In this document: piece after piece, positions 1 through 9,894 of the stretch
How positions within the stretch are numbered: the first letter of the stretch is position 1
How the letters are laid out: each line of letters begins with the position of its first letter
Source of the DNA: Silene conica
Lineage: Eukaryota > Streptophyta > Magnoliopsida > Caryophyllales > Caryophyllaceae
Reading direction: 5' to 3'
Length of the DNA: 64,000 nucleotides
Assembly (NCBI GenBank): GCA_029255685.2
Contig: CM055315.2
Span: forward strand, 34,069,729-34,133,728
The notes under the pieces: generated by a model
Told to the model about the DNA's origin: nothing
Seen by the model: only the letters and a program-made list of their open reading frames with translations
The model's database searches: none
Program-made: the position numbers and the translations under genes

Positions 1-1
1 C

Positions 2-2867
2 AATGCAAAGGCGAACGAAGAAACCAATGCCAAGTTGGACATGTTAACCAAGAAATTGGAAGAGTTGACTAAGGGCTCCACTACCAAAGAAACCAAGAGC
101 AAAGTCCCGGGAATGTACCAAGTAAATAGTGTTGTTTCATGTGACTTATGTGGGGGATGCGGGCATACTTTTGATGTGTGTGCAAACAACAATTCCTATG
201 AGGGAAGTGAGAGTATGGAGGAGGTATATGCTTTCCAAGCCTTTAACAACCCAAAAAACCCCAATACTTTCAACCCAAATTCGAACTATTACCATCAAGG
301 GATCCGAGGAAGCCCCTATATGAGTTACAAAAGTACCAATGTGTTGAATCCTCATCAAATCCAACAACCTCAAGGGCAAAACCCCCCCGGTTTTCAACCA
401 AGGGGTGGAAACTTCAACCCGAGGAACAATTTCAACAACAACAATTTCTACCAAGGCAACCAATCTAATCAAGCCAATCAAGGCTTTCAACAAAGCTTCA
501 ATGACCCGAACTTTAATCCAAATTTCCAAAACAACCAAAACCCACAAAATTTCAATGCAAATTTCAATAACAACAACCCAACCTTCAACAACCAAAACAA
601 CAACCAAAACCACAACCAACAAAATTTCCACAACCCAAACCACCAACAAAACCTCCACAACAACAATTTCAACAATCAAAGTCTCAATGACCAAAATTTC
701 AACCAATAATTTCCTAACCACCACCAAAACCCAAACTTCAACAATCAAGGTCCCAAAGCAAATCAACAAAGTGGGGGTGCAAGGAATGACTACGGGTTTC
801 CCTTGCCCCTTACCAACACACCTCATCAAGATCTCTCAAGTGACTCCCAAGTTGGAGAGTTGCTTAAGCTTGTGAAAGGCATGCAAGCGACACATAATCA
901 AGAAATGATGAATTTGAATATGGCAAATCAAAAAGAGATCCGGGAGATGGAGGCTAGATTTGCTTCACAAGCCTTAGCCAACCCACAAAGGCCACCGGGC
1001 GGATTTCTTGCCCAAGGTCAAAGCTCCCGGGATGCTTCAAAACCACATGGTGTCAATGCTATTATGACAAGCAAAAATGAGCAACCAATGCTTGAGAAGA
1101 GAGATGATGAAGGAGGATCCAAGGTAGAGCAAGTTATGACGGTATTTGGGAGTGGAAGCGAGGATTGTGTTGAGGAGGAGGTGATGGTGATGGTGCCCAA
1201 CACTCCTCCGGATGATCGTAATGAAGTCGACATTGATGACTTGAACTTTGTGATGCAACAAGTCTTGAACATTCCGAAGAAGAATTGTGATGGAGGCCCG
1301 AGTGCTAAAGAGAAAGAGGTCCATGTGATAGAAGAAGAGGACCATGGATATGTGGAGAGCCTCATGGAGAGAAAAATGTGCGAATTCTTTCGTAAAATCA
1401 CCAAGGGGGACCCTCGTTGCAATGAGTTGATCAAACTTGTTGAGGAAGTAGAGACCACAATCCCCTCCAACCAAGAAAAGAGGGAAGTCAATGCCATTTC
1501 ATTAGTGGCGTAAAAGATTCCAAGAGATTTGCCAATTAAGTTAGGAGACCCGGGGAGCTTCTCTATTCAATGCTCCGTAGGAGGAAGAAACATTGAGCAC
1601 GCCTTGTGCGATCTTGGAGCAAGTGTGAGTGTTATCCCACTTGCCATGGCCAAAAGATTGAACATTAAGCACTTGTCCCCTCCTATAACGGACATCACTC
1701 TTGCCGACGGGACGGTTAGACCTACTATTGGGGTCCTTGAAGATGCGGTGGTCAAGGTTGGATCGCTTTCCATCCCCACCGATTTTATGGTCGTCGATAT
1801 TCCGGTCGGTGAAAGCTCTTTCATTATTCTTGGGAGGCCCTTCTTGGCCACCGGAGGAGCAATCATTGATGTGAAAAGAGGTAGGCTAACCTTTCAAGTT
1901 GGAGATGAGTTGTGTGAATTCGTGCTCCCGGATGCTCCGGACAAGAACCTTGAGGATAGACACAAAACCGTGAACTTGATTGCTACAATGGGGAGAGTTG
2001 AGCCTTCGGTGAAATTTGATGAGAAAGGTCCCAAAGAAGATGTTAAGCTCAACCATTGTGAGTAGGGATGTCATTGGGGCGGGGCGGTGCTGGATATAGG
2101 CTCCCCGTACCCGTACCCATCAAGAAAACCTCGTACCCATCCCCGCCCCACCACCCATGGTGGGTACAATAAGTTTTCAAAACCATCCCCGCCCGACCTA
2201 CCCATTAACCCATTATACCATAAATTTTTTCAATCGTTTTTTGTAAAAGTTGGTTTAATCACTATTAGTTTCTATTTTCAAGAGTTTGTTTAAATAATTT
2301 TAGTTATTTACCAAAATTGGTAAAATATTTTATAAAATAGTTATTTTTAACACTACGTCTTAATTATAACCAAAAAATATTTGTAAAATTATCGTAATAA
2401 TGGTATTTATTTTTATAATAATTGGCGGGTAGGCGGGTATGGAGTGGGTAACACGCAAAAACCATCCCCGCCCCACCACCCATGGCGGGTACAATTTTCA
2501 TACCCGCCCCCGCCCCACCACCCGCCAAAACTCTACCCATCCCCGCCCCAACTGGGGCGGGTGCGGGGCGGTATCCACTTGTACCCGCCCCAATGACATC
2601 CCTAATTGTGAGCCATTTTGTGAGAAAGTGGAAAAGCCCATTGGCAAGGAAGAAGAAGTGAGTTCAAGTAGTTTCTTCAAAGACCCCGAAAGTGGAAGGG
2701 GGGTGTTGAAGGAGCTCCTTTTGAAAAAGAACGTGAAGATTCGAGAACCGGGGTTGAGCAAGATGGAAATCCGAAGTGAAAGCAAGGTCGAGTGCCCGGC
2801 CGAGGCTTTTGACCTTTTCTTAAGGTCCCTAGCTAGCATGGACGAGGTTTCAACCTACAAGACTTGA
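2..2867 (+). pseudogene. Broken gag-protease of element A (partial at left edge)
   Basis: The frame is open at the left edge and starts inside gag. It encodes a CCHC knuckle (C-X2-C-X4-H-X4-C, about nt 140-190), then an Asn/Phe/Gln-rich stretch (FNNNN, NPNFQ), then a retroviral-type aspartic protease with the active-site motif DLGASVSVIP (about nt 1612-1640) and the flap-side motif ILGRPFL (about 1826-1846). Comparison with element B shows two in-frame stops: Gln to stop at 707-709 and Lys to stop at 1511-1513. A 542-bp hAT element enters at 2063 and brings a stop; the original frame resumes at 2605 and runs to 2867, a basic tail also found in B. All pieces lie in one reading frame once the insert is accounted for. 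Gag would form the particle and protease would cut the polyprotein. This copy cannot make the full protein. Confidence 0.85.
2063..2604. mobile_element. hAT-type MITE (542 bp) inside gag-protease of element A
   Basis: The element begins TAGGGATGTCATTGGGG and ends with the inverted copy CCCCAATGACATCCCTA. It is flanked by an exact 8-bp duplication, ATTGTGAG, at 2055-2062 and 2605-2612. TAGGGATG termini with an 8-bp duplication are characteristic of hAT elements. Both ends carry subterminal GC-rich repeats (GGCGGGTA, CCCCGCCCCACCACCC) around an AT-rich centre without a transposase, so it is non-autonomous. The element's second base onward supplies the TAG that ends the 1529-2065 reading frame. 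Confidence 0.93.
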
Positions 2868-2875
2868 TGATTGAT

Positions 2876-3760
2876 CATGAAAGGTTTGGTGGAGTCACTT
2901 AACAACCACCGTTTGTAAGTATTAGTTTCCTTTCTTTTATCTAGTTTGCATGTTAGTTTCTTTCTTGGTTCGGTTTTTAGTTTAATTTTTATAGCTTGCA
3001 TGTGAGATTTGAAGACAAGAGTGTTATTTGATTTGGTCATTTGAAAGAGGTCATCTTGTGGTGAGTAGGCTTGGTTAGGCGTATTCGATGAAGTTTCTCT
3101 TGGCAATTGAGTTTTCATTGTGTTAGTTAAGTTGTTTTGCGAATAGTGCATAGGGGCTCTAAGCCTGTAGGCCGGCTGCCTGTCGACCACCGGCTCAGAA
3201 CCCTTAATATATATTCTGTTTTTTTTACAACTTACTTTCCAGTTTCAGGAATTTAGCGAGAAAAATACTCTCAGCCGGTATGAGACCGGCAGCCGGTTAA
3301 CCGGCTGAGAGTCCCATATGTGTGACAAGGAAGAGAAGAAAAAGGGAAGAGGAAGAAGTGGCTAATAGCCGGTCGGCCGGCAGCCGGTCCGCCGGCTGGT
3401 AACCCAGATTTGAGATTTGAAAAGGGAGAGAAAGAAAGCTTGAAAAACAAGGGAAGAGGGTACCAGCCGGTCGGCCGGCAGCCGGTCCGCTGGCTGGGAA
3501 CCCCATTTCACTGTATTTGCGGAGAAATCGAAGAAAAGGGAATGGGCTGTGAGCCGATACACCGGCGGACGGTGCCTGACCGGCTGGGAGCGCGGCTGGA
3601 ACGTTTTATTTATATGCCTTAACCCTCATTTTTCCACTCATTTCCCCTCATTTTTCAGATTTATCTTCCCTCTCTACCTTCCCTCACTACAAAAACTCTC
3701 CCAAAACACTCCCAAACACAAACCCACTTCAATCCTTAGTCAAAATCCTTCAACTTTACC
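2876..3760 (+). other. Noncoding spacer between gag-protease remnant and downstream ORF, element A
   Basis: No credible coding region. From about 2876 the sequence matches the region that follows the pol stop codon in element C, so 2876 marks the 3' breakpoint of the deletion that removed reverse transcriptase to integrase. It contains five GC-rich palindromic units (annotated separately), then a TTTATATGCC stretch at about 3607-3618 and a C/T-rich leader before the ATG at 3761. Confidence 0.7.
3161..3590. repeat. CCGG palindrome array in the spacer of element A (5 units)
   Basis: Five units start at about 3161, 3272, 3368, 3463 and 3550. Each is about 40 bp: an outer inverted pair AGCCGG...CCGGCT around a central CCGGC-N-GCCGG core. 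Intervening spacers are about 50-60 bp, rich in A/G on this strand, and not obviously related to one another. Short ORFs reading QPVDRLPV-like peptides across the units are by-products of the repeat. The fifth unit ends about 170 bp before the ATG of the downstream ORF. Confidence 0.85.
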
Positions 3761-5414
3761 ATGTCGGGAAGAACCGAACGACGATCGAAATCTAGGAATG
3801 ATCCCATGGCCGGGCGCGAAAGAGTTGATAACCCCGATGCTCCATTTGTTTCGGGTGACCCCGATTTTCCCGGGGTTGTTTTCGATTCCGACACCCAAAA
3901 AGGTAATTTCCTATCTTTTGCTCAACGTCCCCTCAACCCAACTCGGTTTATTGATAGGAATTCCATGAGAGACTTGGGTTTGGATGGTGTAACCGGTGAT
4001 TTGTTCAGGTATGTGGGTCTGAGTCAGTTGTATGAGACCAAAGCTGTTTTGACATCCCCTAGATTGACATGGGAATTTTTGAGCTCTCTTAGGATAGCCA
4101 AAAATAGAGATTCGGGGTTAGTCACTTTTTTGCAGTTTCGACTCATGAACAAGGGATACCATTTGACCCTTGCTGATTTTGCTGGGATTTTTGGGCTGAA
4201 TAGTGAGGCCCCATTGCATGCCCCTGATTATGTTGTATTGAAGTCGGTTTGGACTTCTATTACGGGATTGGTGAGTTCAAGGGGGGAGAAGAAGCCGGTT
4301 AAATAGGGTGCATCTTGCTCCAATTAGGATTCTTCAGAGATTTTTGGGGTGGACCGTCTTTTCCCGAGACGAGCCACACAATTTCACCACTATCGAGCTT
4401 GAGATTCTAGCTTCTGCTTTGATCACCAAACCTACCAAATTTGAGATCAACATAGCTCACCATATGGTGCTTCACCTAGCCAGACTCAGCCACCAGCCCC
4501 GTTTGTCCACTCCCATTTGTGTAGGGGGCATGATTACTTTGATTGCTTCAGCTGTTTGCCGGAGGAGCTTTAGGGTTGACTATATTGGAGGGGAGAATGT
4601 ACTCTCCCGCCGCTACCTGATGGAGGGATTGGGGTGGATTAAGTGGAACCCCAGTGACAACAAGTCCTATTGGCAGATTCGAGTGGATGGAGTCGATAAA
4701 AACTCCATCCCTTTACCTAATTCTGAGAGGATGAGGGTGACGCCTGATCTACCCTCCTATCTCCTCCCTATTGAGGCTCCTTCTGAGGGTACTTCTTCCG
4801 GCCCTCCTGCGACCCGTGTCTACACCCGAGACCAGCGCCGACCCACCACCAGTGACCTTGCATTCCAGCAGCCTTCTCTTCCTATACCACCGTTCGCCGG
4901 CTCCAGCTTATTCCAGGGGGCCTCTTCTAGTTCGGCTCCTCCTCCTAGCCATGTTCCTCAGTCTCTAGTGGATTTCATGGCTCGCATGGATCTGAGGCAT
5001 GAGGAGACCGTTCGGAGGCGTGCACTTGAGGACGTGCGGCACGCTGATACTAATGCCAGGATAGACTATTTGTACCACGATCAGGCTTGGGGGAACTTCT
5101 CCACTTATGATCGTGGCATTCAGCAGGGATACCGTCACAGTTCGGGGCACCATCCTTCTTACTACACTCCTCCCGAGGCTGAGTATGTGCCCTCCTCCGA
5201 GCCTCATTTTGCCGGAGATGTACATGTTGCTGCGGACTACTACTCTAGGCCGATTTTTCCCCCGGTGAGTGAGCGTGGGAGATTTGATGCGCCTCCTCAG
5301 TCCTTTGCAGGTGCTTCCACTTCTGGGTTCTCCAATGAGTACTACGTGAACCCGGATGATTTTTTGCATGGAGATGGTCATGGAGAGACCGGAGACGACG
5401 GTGGTGGTAACTAG
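3761..5414 (+). pseudogene. Athila-type downstream ORF (env position), element A, frameshifted
   Basis: This is the extra ORF that Athila elements carry between pol and the 3' LTR; I infer similarity to the ATHILA ORF-1 family (PF03078). The protein starts MSGRTERRSKSR, has a central part with TRFIDR, LTWEFLSSL, FRLMNKGYHLTLADFAGIFGL and ICVGGMITLIA, and ends in a low-complexity Ser/Pro/Tyr/Asp-rich tail. Compared with elements B and C there is one extra A near 4300, which produces a stop at 4304-4306; reading resumes in another frame at about 4308 and runs to a stop at 5412-5414. No signal peptide or clear transmembrane segment is seen, so an envelope function is not supported by the sequence. 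The function of this family is unknown to me. Confidence 0.75.
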
Positions 5415-8312
5415 TGAGAGGTGGTTGGTGATGCCTATGCTCCCCATTGAAAAATCCAAAGCAAGTAACTCCCTTAATCCAAATTTCACTTTAGTTTGCA
5501 TTTTACTTTTTAGCATGCATTTAGCTTAGTTAGTTTAGTTTAGTTAGTTAGTTTTAGTTTTCAATTCATGTTTTCACATCATTAGTTTACTTGCATATAG
5601 TTGCATTCATTTAGATACATTAGATTTCCATTTTGTATCATATTGTCACATATAGCTTGCATACATGTAGATTAACGCATTTAGTTTGCATTTAGTTTAG
5701 TTTTTAGTTTTTCATCTTCTTTTGTTTCTTTTTGTTTTTATTGCTTTCATAAAAATCAAAAATCCAAAAAAATTGAAAAACCAAAAACTTTCAAAAATAT
5801 GTTCTTTATTTTCCGGTTTTCCTCCTCACATTATGCATATAAATAAGTGTGGGGAGGAAGAACCGTTTATTTCAAAAAAAAATACAAAAACAAGTTTTAT
5901 TTTATCAAAAATTTCAAAAAAGCCAAAAACATGTTGTTTTCGCTCTTTTTCTTCATTTCCCCCTTTGCACTCTGTTACATTGAGGACAATGTAAATCTTA
6001 AGTGTGGGGAGGGAAAATATCCACTTTGTGAATATTTGTTTGCTTTTGTAAATATGAAAAAACTTCAAAAATATCAAAAAATCGAAAAATTTCAAAAATT
6101 TCAAAAAATATGTTCTTCCTTTCTTTTGTTTTTGTTCTTTGTTTGTTTTGTATATATATGCTTGGTGGACTAACAAGTTGCAGATATGACGACAACCCGA
6201 GGCATTAGGAGAATGAAGATGCTTGGTATACTCTTTCCTACTTCTTTCTCCCCCTCCCGATTTCTTTTTATGTTGATATCATGAAGGAGAACGGGATTTT
6301 TGTGCTTTGGATGTTCCTTCGGGGAACTTGTGGTTGTTGTGGTTGATGTGCTGTTAGTTTAGCATTCTAGTTGTTGTTTGTTTGTTATGTTTAGTTTTAG
6401 TTTGATTTTGTTTCACATGCTTTTTCATTTTCATAGTTTTGTGAATATGTGTTAGTCGGTTTTTCCGTTTTGTTTTTGTTTGTAAATATGCATAGGAGGT
6501 TGAATAGTGGAGGGTATATGCCGTCAATGATGATTTTTGTCTTGTCTGTGTCTTTCCCCTCCTAATAGCTTGTACCGTTGATGTCACCTTGTTAGGGTTC
6601 TTGCTTGCAAGGACCCGAAAGTCTAGGCTTAATGACCAAGTTTCGACCACCTTGTGAGACCGTGTTAGACCTTGACCCGACCTAAGACCGACCTTAGCTA
6701 CTCAAATGTGAGGATAGAGCCTCCTTTTTAGTCGGTCCATCAAACCGACTCAGTTTAGGATTGTGAGTAGTCCTCCTTACGTGGTGTGTTATGTTTATAC
6801 GCATAAGAATGGCGCTCGTTCCTTATTTCCGTGATTTATGTTCATGTGCATGTGAGACAACTTTTGTTCCAAATAAATCAACTCCACATTTGCCAAATTA
6901 GCCTTGTTTTGACCCTTGCATCTTATTTCCCTTTTGTTTAACCACTTTGAGCCTTAACCTTTTCATTTGGCCTAAACTACTAAATGAACTACATCCCAAA
7001 AACATCCTTCCTTGATCAAGAATGGTTGCTTTTATGGTCGTTACTTTGTTTTTTTTTATTTGGTGTTTGGGAGTTTGAAAAAGAAAAGAAATGAAAAAAA
7101 AAAATGAAAAAATGAAAAAAAGAAAGAAAATAGAAAATCAAAGAAAAAAGTTGAAAAAGTCTTGAAAAATCCAAAAAGAAAAATGTAAATACGTGTTTTG
7201 AAAAAGAAAAAGGCTAGTAACTAGTCCCTTCCATCAAGGGGACTTAGAAAAAGTCGTTGCTACAATAACGCGGTCTTTTGATGTTTTTGCACGCGTACCG
7301 GGTTTACACATTTTTTGCATGAGATTTGATTTTCAAGTCATGTGTTAGGGTGTAGACGTTGTTCGGTGTTTCTCATAATGACCGCCTTGTATAAGTTTGT
7401 GATGGGTCCGATTTTTCCAAAGTAAGTGGGGTTTATGCAATTTTTGCTTGGTTTTGCAAAAACCAAAGTTAGGGCATAGACGTTTCTTAGTTGTTGTAAT
7501 AAGGTGTTGTGTTGACTATGGCGATCATTCTTGTTTTTGAACCTCAAATCCCAGAACGGTGCTTGCACCAAACCATTTTCACCCAACCCAAGCCCCGTTA
7601 CATCCTTATGGTTGTTCTCATCATGTGCATTTGCATTTCTCATTGATTTTTGGATGGAGTACCATTCTAGATTGCGGGCATGCTTCGCAAGTTGAGGTAG
7701 GCGAGTGATTTTGGTTACTTTTTGTCACAAAAATCGCCCCCCTTTCTTTCCTTGTGTGTTGAGTGTCACCCGTGAGAGTCGGTACTTAGGGTTCTTTTAT
7801 CGGTTATGGGTCTTGCATGGAGTTGAATCATGTGTGTGTCGTGTCATTCTTGGAAGTATAGCTTAGTACTTCCGTTTGCCCGCCTTGAATTAGTTTCTTG
7901 GTCTTTGGTGATGTCATTCATGGTTGCTTGAGCTTGATTTAGGGGTTTGACGCCTTGGTTAGACTTTGAGTCGGCATCCTCCGCTATAGACCACCTTTGT
8001 TTTGTTTTTCAAAACCCCGCTTGAATGAGGCAAGCGGTTTTCTTTTCCTTTCTCCGATGCATGTTGCTTGTCTATACGTGTTATGTTTTTACTTGTTGGC
8101 ATCAAAAGTTTTGTAGCAAGACCATACTTGCCTTGCAATAGGGCATTCTTCCTCATGAATGTCAAATTGTGAGTTGAAAGGGCTACGGGTGTAGCTAAAC
8201 CCGATTCGGCTTCTAGTTAGCTTAGTTAGTTTGTTTCTTTGTTTTTAATAAGGGTTATGTAGCTACTTGATCTCTTACTCGAGGACGAGTAAGGTTTAAG
8301 TGTGGGGAATTC
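5415..8312 (+). other. Long noncoding 3' region of element A
   Basis: No gene. It holds A/T-rich low-complexity tracts (about 5720-6130 and 7060-7210) and GAGGACAATGTAAAT followed by a purine-rich AAGTGTGGGGAGG at about 6000. A related AAGTGTGGGGAGG tract lies at 5848. The polypurine tract used for the 3' LTR is at its end. The inverted equivalents in elements B and C are collinear. Confidence 0.75.
8298..8312 (+). promoter_or_regulatory. Polypurine tract of element A
   Basis: AAGTGTGGGGAATTC directly abuts the LTR start TGATGAGC. The position just 5' of the 3' LTR and the purine richness identify it as the plus-strand DNA priming site. Two close copies of its core lie upstream at 5848 and 6000. 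Confidence 0.8.
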
Positions 8313-8539
8313 TGATGAGCCCAAATTTGGTCATTATTTTCTCTTGTTTTCCTTTTATTTCGATCCCGTTTCACCCCCGTTTGGCACGATTTCGCCCCTT
8401 TTTGTACCTGATATCTCTCTTCTACATGTCTGGTTGCCATGTTGTAGGACTTGGCGCGGGAATGAAGAAACGGGAGCAAAACGTGGTGAAATCAAGGCAA
8501 AATAGGAGGAAAAGAGCTGAAATGACAAAATGGGGTCCT

Positions 8540-8855
8540 CAGCCGGTCGGCCGGCGGCCGGTGCGCCGGCTGGGAGCCCCTTTGCCTATTTTCGAAGAAA
8601 ATGTTACAGACCATGGAGAATGCATCCCCAGCCGGTGGCCAACCGGCAGCCGGCTGACCGGCTGGGACCCCCTCGCCATTGCCTTTGTTGATTTAAAGTC
8701 AGACCCTTGATTTCGCATCCCCAGCCGGTGGACAACCGGCGGCCGGTCCACCGGCTGGCAGTACCTGAGCATTGAAGAAAAAAGAAGAAATTTTCAGAAG
8801 TCCAAATTTGGACTCTCAGCCGGTCACAGACCGGCAGCCGGTTGACCGGCTGGGA
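8540..8855. repeat. CCGG palindrome array in U3 of element A LTR (4 units)
   Basis: Units start at 8540, 8629, 8722 and 8817, spacing 89, 93 and 95 bp. Each unit reads CAGCCGGT...CCGGC-N-GCCGGT...CCGGCTGGGA. The spacers are unlike one another, so the array is a periodic set of conserved palindromes rather than a simple tandem duplication. The last unit ends about 25 bp upstream of the TATA box. Confidence 0.9.
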
Positions 8856-8879
8856 GTCGCTTTTCAGAAATTCGCACAC

Positions 8880-8887
8880 TATATAAA
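8880..8887 (+). promoter_or_regulatory. TATA box of element A LTR
   Basis: TATATAAA followed by CCCGCACTTAGTC. The same arrangement (last palindrome, 20-30 bp, TATA, CCCGCACTTAGTC) is found in the other LTRs of the family, which supports it as the core promoter of the U3/R boundary. Confidence 0.7.
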
Positions 8888-9894
8888 CCCGCACTTAGTC
8901 TTTCATTCGACATATAGATTCTTAAGCTTATTTTTAGGGTTTTTACTGTTTCATTACTTAATACTTAGACTCAAAAAAAGACTCTTAAATATTTTTAATC
9001 TTCTTTAGATCCTTGTTTAATCTTTCTATATTTGTTAATCTCGCTTTAGTAATCTAGTTAGCCTTGTTCTTGAGTATTGTAAGAGGATTTTGTTGGGTTG
9101 TAATTTGAAGGGTTTGAAAGAATCTTTCAACTTGTTATCCAAGCTACTTCCTTTCCTATTGTTTTTGGTATAATTCTTCTAATCTCTACTTAGTTTTGAC
9201 ATTTGTTTAAGTTTCCTTTGAATCAATTGTTTATCCTTTGCTTGTTCATGATGTTTTGCTTTTGTTCATCCCTTATTCGCATGTTTTCATTTACCATGAG
9301 TGAGTAGTCTCCTTGCTAGGGCAAGGGGTGATCTTGGGTGTTGTTTAGATGATAAATTCATGCTAGTAAGTTGATTAGTTGTTCTTAAAAAAGTAGTCTT
9401 CCATTTGTTGCATGCTAGGTGTTTGATGATTTGCCTCAACGAAAGTTGGGCTTTGATTTTAGCGTGACTTGCCTTTAGCGACGGTTGGGGGTTTGTCTTA
9501 GCATGTTTAATGGTTGGTTGTGGTATTTGTAGCGAAAGCTAGGGTATTCCGACCTAGGTTAGTCGACTCGAGAGAAGAGACTACCCGAGACTATTTGTTT
9601 GAGACCTTCTAGTTTTCTTTCTAGCATCTTCGTCTAACCACCTTAGTGACCCCCGAAACCCTAGTCTTCTCTTCCATTGATTCAATCTTATTTAGTTGTT
9701 TTAATTGTTCGTCTTAGTTGTTCTTTAGTCTTTAATCAACCACAAACCTATTACCCCCGACTCTCACTTAAATTAGAACATAATTACATAACTATCCCCA
9801 CCGTCTTCGCGTTCGACCCCGATTTCGATACTACTTGCTTTCGGGTTTTATAAATGTGTTTGATGCCGGAATTGACGACAAAAACCGGATATCA

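Larger units (their letters stand above)
1..9894 (+). mobile_element. Element A: Athila-like Ty3/gypsy retrotransposon, non-autonomous, 5' part off-window
   Basis: Reading left to right this element has gag and aspartic protease, a noncoding spacer with GC-rich palindromes, a second ORF, a long noncoding 3' region, a polypurine tract and a 3' LTR. The order and the proteins match the Athila group of Ty3/gypsy elements, in which an extra ORF lies between pol and the 3' LTR. No reverse transcriptase, RNase H or integrase lies between protease and the second ORF, so it could move only with enzymes from another element. The gag-protease frame has two premature stops and a hAT insertion, and the second ORF has a frameshift, so this copy is decayed. 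The 5' LTR and gag N-terminus are outside the window. Elements B and C on the right, in opposite orientation, are the same family. Confidence 0.88.
8313..9894 (+). repeat. 3' LTR of element A (1582 bp)
   Basis: It starts TGATGAGCCC right after the polypurine tract and ends ACCGGATATCA, giving TG...CA ends with TGAT/ATCA inverted termini. The same LTR family occurs inverted at 45537-47229, 55758-57450 and, split, at 42740-58735, and on + at 15810-17393. U3 contains a four-unit CCGG palindrome array followed by a TATA box. Confidence 0.9.

Noticed and set aside
146-829. Long ORFs antisense to gag (also 53807-54490)
   Set aside because: Val/Leu/Ile-rich reading is the complement of the Asn-rich AAC/CAA codons of gag; no independent signals.
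5722-6176. Lys/Phe-rich ORFs in the 3' noncoding regions (also 48835-49185 and 60291-60710)
   Set aside because: They follow A/T-rich low-complexity DNA, and occur in both strands and several frames with no domain.
8540-8855. The regular 90-bp palindromes resemble a CRISPR array
   Set aside because: Repeats are imperfect, spacers exceed 50 bp, the units lie within plant LTRs next to a TATA box, and no cas-like genes exist here.
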